DNA of 64,000 nucleotides from Nocardia sp. Its GTDB lineage: Bacteria; Actinomycetota; Actinomycetes; Mycobacteriales; Mycobacteriaceae. The notes under the pieces are model-generated. The model was given only the letters and a program-made list of their open reading frames with translations. It was not told the DNA's origin and searched no databases. Below are positions 59,478 to 64,000 of the stretch, in pieces. The position numbers were made by a program, and so were the translations under genes. The number at the start of each line of letters is the position of its first letter. The first letter of the stretch is position 1. The DNA is taken from assembly GCF_025465275.1 (NCBI RefSeq), contig NZ_JAODNK010000181.1, positions 62,001 to 126,000 of the forward strand. The letters are read 5' to 3'.

Positions 59478-60551
59478 ATGACAATCGATGGGACACGGCA
59501 ACTGATCCAATTTGCGGCAGTGCAGAGGTCTGCATGGCGAACCTTCCGCCCGCCGACAGACGGATACGCGGCCGTATCGGTAGACCGGGCAGGCAGAATG
59601 ACGCTGCTGACACGCCAGCTAACAGCAGGGGAGGTGTTCTTCCGGCCTCCGACGGGCGTGTACTGGGTGGACGTCAGCATCCACCACAATTCATGCAGAT
59701 TCGATCTGCCCGCTGCCGAGGGCGTATTCACCTTCACGGCCGAAGTTGATGTCACGTGGCGGGTTGTCGATCCGGAGAAGGCGGTCAAAGACCAGCCTGC
59801 CACCGGTGAGCAGGTGTACCGACCATACCTCGAACGGCAACTACGTCGGCTGAGCTGCGAATACCAGGTCGAGCACTTCGCGGTAGCAGAGCGTGAGATC
59901 AATGATCACTTGGACAAACCGATCGCATTGGATTGCGGCATATCGCTATTGAGCTGTTTGGTGAAGCTGTCTCCGGAGACCAGCACGTACACACATCTCC
60001 AAGAGGCCACATTCGATCACCGGAAAGCTCAACGTCGCGAAGCTGAACACGGTGCCCGAATGCAGACTGCGTATCTCCAGTCGAGTGAGAACGAGTCCCA
60101 GCATGGGCTGAACCTGCAGACGTCCCACCAGAGCTACGAGCTCACCAAGCTCACCCAGCAGCGCAGCCTCGAGCTAGAACAACAGCGGATGAGCTTCTAT
60201 GCCGAAGCAATTCATCGCGGTGATCTCAGCGCCCTCACGTACCGGCTGGCATCCAACCGCAGCGATGTCAACGACGTTATCGGGCTGATGATGCAGCAGA
60301 AACAAGTGGATTTCGATGCCGCACACGCCATGTTGAAAGCGCTCCTCAACCAGAACCTGGTCAACAAACGTGATGTCCAGGACATCCTGGCGTACGCCTC
60401 CGCGGCGATCGCCGACCAGGTGAACCCGGCGTCGGTGGGGGCTGGTTCAGTGGCGCCGCCGAAACCCGAGCTCGTCGTCTCGCCGATGGCGGCGCTCGTG
60501 CAGAATGCCGAGGTGCTCGACCGATCCGACGATAACGATGACGATGACTAA
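59478..60551 (+). CDS. SPFH/band-7-like protein with coiled coil
   Basis: A 357-residue protein with AGGGGGG 5 bases before the ATG and 1 base after the STAND stop. Residues about 25-160 look like an SPFH/prohibitin domain (FTFTAEVDVTWRVVDPEKAV). Residues about 170-240 form a long polar coiled coil (RKAQRREAEHGARMQTAYLQ, then QRSLELEQQRMSFYAEAIHR), followed by a small helical domain and an acidic tail (DRSDDNDDDD). There is no N-terminal membrane anchor, unlike most SPFH proteins, so it may be recruited to the membrane by the next gene product. SPFH proteins scaffold membrane microdomains and occur in some defence loci. Confidence 0.72.
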   Translation: MTIDGTRQLIQFAAVQRSAWRTFRPPTDGYAAVSVDRAGRMTLLTRQLTAGEVFFRPPTGVYWVDVSIHHNSCRFDLPAAEGVFTFTAEVDVTWRVVDPEKAVKDQPATGEQVYRPYLERQLRRLSCEYQVEHFAVAEREINDHLDKPIALDCGISLLSCLVKLSPETSTYTHLQEATFDHRKAQRREAEHGARMQTAYLQSSENESQHGLNLQTSHQSYELTKLTQQRSLELEQQRMSFYAEAIHRGDLSALTYRLASNRSDVNDVIGLMMQQKQVDFDAAHAMLKALLNQNLVNKRDVQDILAYASAAIADQVNPASVGAGSVAPPKPELVVSPMAALVQNAEVLDRSDDNDDDD

Positions 60552-61116
60552 TCCCGATATCACGGTGAACCCGTTGATCGAGATTCCTTTTAGCGGCGGA
60601 CTGATCAGACAGTTCGACAAGTTTCTGCTCGACCTGGGATTCGCGGTGAGGTGGGCCGAGACTGTCGAATTCCTGGTCATCATTGGGGTGCTGTATGCCG
60701 TGCTGTCCCTCGCTGTGGGCAAGTTGTTGCCGTGGGTGAGTAGCAAACTGGCTGGGCACGAAGAACGTCTCACGGCTCCTGTTCCGGCCGTGTTGCTGGC
60801 GCCAGAATGGGCGGTTACCAAGGTTCTTGTGAGGGCTGGGCGCGTACCGGGGTCCTTCGTACATCGCTACGGTGAGATTGTGCTCGTGCTGGTTGATTGG
60901 CTGCAGGCGGCTTTGGCCGCTGTCCTACGACTACTCAGATCACTCGGCAAGCATGGCCGACCGATCGCAGTTGTGCTGCTTGTGCTGGGATTTCTGTCGT
61001 GGAACAGCAATTCATGCGTAGCCGATACCCTGCCCTGCGTGTCTCCTGTCCAGCACTGGATCGCGCAGTTCGAAGGCCCTTCGGTCAGACCGGTGCGCTC
61101 AGTAGTGCCACAGTGA
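60538..61116 (+). CDS. Membrane protein of the island operon
   Basis: About 192 residues from an ATG at 60538 (or 60544), overlapping the SPFH gene by 14 bases. Three hydrophobic segments are seen: VEFLVIIGVLYAVLSLAVGK, YGEIVLVLVDWLQAALAAVL and RPIAVVLLVLGFLSW. The protein then ends in a polar tail with two cysteines (SCVADTLPCVSP). No family is recognised. The coupling suggests that it anchors the SPFH-like protein. Its last 32 bases overlap the 3' end of the opposite-strand Pycsar-type effector gene. Confidence 0.7.
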   Translation: MTMTNPDITVNPLIEIPFSGGLIRQFDKFLLDLGFAVRWAETVEFLVIIGVLYAVLSLAVGKLLPWVSSKLAGHEERLTAPVPAVLLAPEWAVTKVLVRAGRVPGSFVHRYGEIVLVLVDWLQAALAAVLRLLRSLGKHGRPIAVVLLVLGFLSWNSNSCVADTLPCVSPVQHWIAQFEGPSVRPVRSVVPQ

Positions 61117-61573
61117 ACCAGGCCAGAAAGACGACGAGGCTGATCGCAGTCCAGCGCAGTGCCACACCGAAGCGGCGGTACTTGTGCTGGGCGATCTCGG
61201 CGAGAGCGCCAGTCTGCTGCCACGCCTGATCTGCCAGCGTCGGAGCTGTCGGCCGATCGCTCACGTCGGCTGGGAAACTCGGAAAGCAGAACCAGTTCCC
61301 GGGACCGGCGCTACTGAGCCGCGGCCGTAGCGTCGCGGCGAGGTAGCCCATGCACACGAGCAGGCTCACTGCGAGTCCGATCGCCATCACCACCAGAGCG
61401 GTGCTCATGGATGTGCGTGCGGTAGTGACCAGCCCTGTCAGTGCGAATCCGTTGGCGGTCAGCAGTAGTCCCGCTTTGGTGTCAGCGGCGAGTATGACCC
61501 GATTGAACTCGGCGACGGTGCGGAGCGCGGTGTTGAGGTCGTCGACCGGGCTGAGGCGGTTGCGAAAGATCAT
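61085..61573 (-). CDS. Pycsar-type transmembrane effector (DUF5706/PycTM-like)
   Basis: A 162-residue membrane protein. Its N-terminal helix ends in the signature VILAADTKAGLLLTANGFAL (A-D-x-K-A-G-x-x-L-x-x-N-G), the hallmark of the PycTM/DUF5706 family. Membrane segments lie at about 38-52, 57-80 and 140-160, with LRPRL and NWFCFPSF between them as in that family. PycTM proteins are known effectors of pyrimidine-cyclase (Pycsar) anti-phage systems that disrupt the membrane when cCMP or cUMP is made. Here it faces the cyclase operon convergently. Assignment is by motif; ligand and partner are not shown. Confidence 0.75.
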   Translation of the reverse strand: MIFRNRLSPVDDLNTALRTVAEFNRVILAADTKAGLLLTANGFALTGLVTTARTSMSTALVVMAIGLAVSLLVCMGYLAATLRPRLSSAGPGNWFCFPSFPADVSDRPTAPTLADQAWQQTGALAEIAQHKYRRFGVALRWTAISLVVFLAWFTVALLSAPV

Positions 61574-61706
61574 GGGATCAGCACAGCAGTTGTTTAAGGT
61601 TCACTCCAGGTACAAAGGCACACACTGCAGAACCAATGTCTCACCGCTGCTCCAAGACTGCGGCGAACCATGGATACTGTCTGGGGCCCGATGGCGGGTC
61701 CACCGG

Positions 61707-61833
61707 CTATACGGGTTCTAGCTGTTGCTCGAACTCGGTAGATACCCATTGCTCACGGAATGCTTGCGGGGCAAGGAAACCCAGCGATCCGTGTGGCCGG
61801 TAACTGTTGCACTCGACGCGCCAGTCATAGGCT
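61707..61833 (-). pseudogene. IS3-family transposase C-terminal remnant
   Basis: The minus strand encodes YDWRVECNSYRPHGSLGFLA then PQAFREQWVSTEF and a stop. This is the well-known C-terminus of IS3/IS481-type DDE transposases (x-W-x-x-x-Y-N-x-x-R-PHxSLG). An in-frame stop lies directly upstream and no inverted-repeat pair or orfA remains, so it is a decayed fragment at the right edge of the island. Confidence 0.78.
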
Positions 61834-62147
61834 CATTGCCTTCACGCGAAACATGCTGCCCGACAACTCACTCACCACCATAGGATCGAAACCTTTTGGT
61901 ACCCGCAGGTGGCTGTCACCAGCACTTCCGGCCCGAGCCCGACGATCTCGCAGCGACTGGCAAGATCACCACACGTGGGTGATCCTTCGAGACGGGGGCC
62001 GGCGGTGCAGTCCAGTCGTATACCGCTGGGCGCGGGTGTTCTGGGCGGTCATGGCAGTGTTCGCCGTCGCGATGACGGTGAGCTTCTTCATCAACGGGGT
62101 CCAGGACCTGACTCTGCCCGCAACCTGCGGCAGTGCTGTCATGGGCC

Positions 62148-62181
62148 CGCTCGAGGGTGATGTTCCGGTGGGTGTGGACGG
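62148..62181 (+). repeat. 34-bp direct repeat, right copy
   Basis: Identical to 52187-52220 within tauD; sequence identity drops outside these 34 bases. It lies at the start of the orphan tauD 3' end. Confidence 0.85.
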
Positions 62182-62227
62182 GCAGTCCTCCCGCACCATT
62201 GCCGGCGAGAAGTTCAGCGGCAACTGA
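62150..62227 (+). pseudogene. Orphan 3' end of a second tauD-like gene
   Basis: The frame encodes LEGDVPVGVDGQSSRTIAGE then KFSGN and a stop, matching the tauD C-terminus (LEGDVPVGVDGQESRAISGE then RFTGTSN) with several substitutions. It is fused in frame to an unrelated upstream stretch with one hydrophobic segment (VFWAVMAVFAVAMTVSFFIN). The rest of the dioxygenase is absent. It marks the right border of the island and is a truncated paralogue or the result of recombination within tandem tauD copies. Confidence 0.82.
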
Positions 62228-62244
62228 CCACTGACGCGAATAGT

Positions 62245-62280
62245 CCCGAGGGCCTTCGGCAGTCGCCGAAGGCCCTCGGG
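62245..62280. terminator. Terminator at the right island border
   Basis: A perfect 16-bp stem (CCCGAGGGCCTTCGGC with GCCGAAGGCCCTCGGG) and a 4-base loop follow the orphan tauD end. It shares 13 stem bases with the terminator after tauD at 52285-52318. Confidence 0.85.
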
Positions 62281-62293
62281 CTGTGTCGGGCAA

Positions 62294-62461
62294 TCACGAC
62301 GCCTTCAAGAACCTCAGATAGAACGCCCCGAATACCAGGACGATCCCGACGTTCACCAGCAGGCGCGGCCAGAAGTGGTGTCTGAAGATCAGGACATCCA
62401 CACCCACCACGACGACCACCATCGCCACCACGTAGAGCGCGAGAGCTGCCTGTCTTCCCAT
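62294..62461 (-). CDS. Small conserved two-TM membrane protein
   Basis: A 55-residue protein with an AAGGA Shine-Dalgarno 4 bases before the ATG. Two hydrophobic segments, ALALYVVAMVVVVVGVDVLI and LLVNVGIVLVFGAFYLRFL, are separated by a basic/aromatic loop (FRHHFWPR). Very similar small proteins occur across mycobacteria and nocardiae (from memory), without known function. It is divergent from the phospholipase gene and belongs to the core genome to the right of the island. Confidence 0.78.
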   Translation of the reverse strand: MGRQAALALYVVAMVVVVVGVDVLIFRHHFWPRLLVNVGIVLVFGAFYLRFLKAS

Positions 62462-62612
62462 AGTTCCTTTCTACTCCGGGTGCGCTCGCCCAAGGTGTTC
62501 GGCGTGCCGCCGCTCGCCGTCCGCGTTTCGGACATCTTGGCCCGCCTGACCTTCATACGGCGATCATTCGGCGATCACCCAGCGTTCCGGAACCGCTGCT
62601 CTACTTCTAATC

Positions 62613-64000
62613 ATGGTCAACGTCTCTCGCAGACGTATACTCGGCTCGATGGCAGGCATCGCGGTTGGGGCGGCAGCGGCTTCATTGCTGCCATCGTCCC
62701 TGCAACGCGCCATGGCGGCACCGGTTCCGGCAGGCGGGCTGGGTGCTATCGAACACGTGGTCCTGCTCATGCAGGAGAACCGGTCATTCGACCACTACTT
62801 CGGGTCGATCGCGGGGGTGCGCGGGTTCGGAGACGACTCTCCGCTACGTTTGCGCAACGGTCGCAATGCGTTTCAGCAACCGCGCCGGCAGGGCTCGCTG
62901 GACGGGGATGTACTGCCGTTCTCGGTGCGGGACGCCGCGACGCTCGCCGGACGGCCCGACAGCGATATCCAATACCTCGACAGTCTCGACCACGAGTGGA
63001 ACGGCAGTACCCAGGCCTGGTCACAGGGCTGGTGGGATCGCTGGATCGAGGCCAAGAGCCCGGCCACCATGACCTATTACGAGCGGCGCGATCTGCCGCT
63101 GCAGTACGAACTGGCCGACACCTTCACCACCTGCGATGCCTACCACTGCTCGATGTTCGGCGGCACCAATCCCAATCGCAACTATTTCTTCACCGGGACA
63201 ACGGGATTCGAGCCAGGCGGGAAGAAGCGCGCGGTCGACAATGCGGCCTACGACGCCAAGCACAAGGGCTACGACTGGACCACCTACCCGGAACGGCTCG
63301 AGGCCGCGGGCATCTCGTGGCAGATCTATCAGGAGTGGGACAACTTCACCGACAATCCGGTCGAATACTTCGTGCCGTTCAAGCGGATCGGGAAGAAGCT
63401 GCTGGACGAGATCAGCGGGCGCTACCGGACCACCGAGAAGTTCTACGAATCCCTGGCCGGTCGATCCTTCGGTGAGCAGCAGCGCATGGTGCGCCAGATG
63501 ACGGCCGCGCGGGACAAGCTGACCGCGGCCGAACGCAGCCTGTTCGACCGGGGGATGTATCGCAGTGAACCCGATACACTGCTGCAGCGCTTCGCCGATG
63601 ATATTGCGGCGGACCGGCTTCCGAAGGTCAGCTGGCTGGTGCCGCCGGCGCAGTACTCCGAACATCCCTCCGAATCGACGCCGGTCGGCAGTGCGACGTT
63701 CATCCATCGGCTGCTCGATATCATCGGCGGCGATATCGACACCTGGTCCAAGACAGCGATCTTCCTGACCTTCGACGAGAACGACGGCTACTTCGACCAT
63801 GTGCCGCCGCCGGTGCCGCCGCGGCCCAGCTCCGGCAATGGCGACGACTGGTACGACGGCAAGGCCATCGGGCTGGGTGTGCGGGTGCCCATGACCATTA
63901 TTTCGCCGTGGACCATGGGCGGTTTCGTCTCCTCGGAGGTCTTCGATCACACCTCGGTGCTGCGGTTCCTGGAAACGTGGACCGGGGTGCGGGAGCCGAA
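62613..64000 (+). CDS. Phospholipase C / acid-phosphatase-type phosphoesterase, Tat-exported (C-terminus outside window)
   Basis: The frame is open from the ATG at 62613 to the window end (about 462 residues seen). The signal has the twin-arginine motif SRRRILGSMAGIAVGAAAAS and a probable cleavage site near AMAAPVPA. The PF04185 catalytic start IEHVVLLMQENRSFDHYFGS is complete, followed by PNRNYFFTGTTGFEPGGKKR, a probable nucleophile-region TNPN, and FLTFDENDGYFDHVPPPVPP. It is a homologue of mycobacterial PlcA-D, which hydrolyse phosphatidylcholine or sphingomyelin outside the cell or at the envelope. It could serve phosphate acquisition or virulence. Confidence 0.93.
   Translation, partial: MVNVSRRRILGSMAGIAVGAAAASLLPSSLQRAMAAPVPAGGLGAIEHVVLLMQENRSFDHYFGSIAGVRGFGDDSPLRLRNGRNAFQQPRRQGSLDGDVLPFSVRDAATLAGRPDSDIQYLDSLDHEWNGSTQAWSQGWWDRWIEAKSPATMTYYERRDLPLQYELADTFTTCDAYHCSMFGGTNPNRNYFFTGTTGFEPGGKKRAVDNAAYDAKHKGYDWTTYPERLEAAGISWQIYQEWDNFTDNPVEYFVPFKRIGKKLLDEISGRYRTTEKFYESLAGRSFGEQQRMVRQMTAARDKLTAAERSLFDRGMYRSEPDTLLQRFADDIAADRLPKVSWLVPPAQYSEHPSESTPVGSATFIHRLLDIIGGDIDTWSKTAIFLTFDENDGYFDHVPPPVPPRPSSGNGDDWYDGKAIGLGVRVPMTIISPWTMGGFVSSEVFDHTSVLRFLETWTGVREP

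Noticed and set aside
1..64000. CRISPR arrays, rRNA or tRNA genes, prophage structural genes
   Set aside because: I saw no regularly spaced direct repeats of CRISPR type, no rRNA or tRNA signatures and no capsid, tail or integrase genes by eye.

Overview
The window is chromosomal DNA of a high-GC actinobacterium, most likely a Nocardia or close relative. This rests on a DevR/DosR-type response regulator, an adenosylcobalamin methylmalonyl-CoA mutase operon (mutA-mutB-meaB), an Rpf-domain secreted muralytic protein, mycobacterial-type membrane hydrolases, many TetR regulators and frequent GTG/TTG starts. No rRNA, tRNA, CRISPR array or plasmid origin was seen.

Layout. 0-6 kb: an acyl-CoA dehydrogenase with two TetR regulators, a coupled gene pair ending in a helical-repeat protein, and a zinc-knuckle SDR-like protein. 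6-22 kb: metabolic and resistance genes, often paired with divergent or convergent regulators (O-methyltransferase, hydrolases, thioesterase, CoA-transferase, two MFS exporters, FAD monooxygenase, nucleoside hydrolase with amidohydrolase, methyltransferase/TetR pair, orphan devR, cupin/HxlR pair). 21.6-26.8 kb: meaB, mutB and mutA on the minus strand. 27-33 kb: a VTT membrane protein and an unusual carbohydrate-type ABC operon (lipoprotein, two permeases fused in one polypeptide, membrane-TPR protein, no ATPase). 33-42 kb: two TetR-controlled hydrolase loci, a lipoprotein, a CPBP protein, an LLM oxidoreductase, a membrane hydrolase and a DUF4189 protein. 42.4-52.3 kb: two aliphatic-sulfonate/taurine-type ABC operons on either side of an rpf gene and an IclR regulator. 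The second operon carries an FMN monooxygenase and a TauD dioxygenase and is preceded by a short leader peptide of the actinobacterial cysteine-attenuation type.

52.3-62.3 kb is an accessory island. It is bounded on the left by tauD and its terminator, and on the right by an orphan copy of the tauD 3' end with a near-identical terminator plus an IS3-family transposase remnant. It holds a small membrane protein, an unknown protein, an XRE-TPR regulator and a GNAT. It then holds a tightly coupled operon: Crp-type cyclic-nucleotide receptor, class III cyclase-like protein, STAND-like NTPase with helical repeats, SPFH/band-7 protein and membrane protein. A Pycsar-type TM effector (DUF5706-like) faces the operon. 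The cyclase-like protein ends with, and the STAND-like protein begins with, the same gap-free 19-residue motif (ANNMIIGDVRARTIIGGDN / ANTVIFGDAQVDTLIGGDN). This looks like a homotypic, possibly amyloid-type, signalling tag. The locus is therefore a candidate undescribed cyclic-nucleotide/NLR-type defence system, and it is the main finding.

Other non-coding structure includes a dispersed 59-bp inverted-repeat element in two copies (8589-8647 and 37393-37451), three 22-bp-phased operator repeats in front of a TetR/hydrolase pair, several palindromic operators, a candidate DosR box, a candidate c-di-AMP riboswitch before the rpf gene and strong intrinsic hairpins. The window ends inside a Tat-exported phospholipase C.
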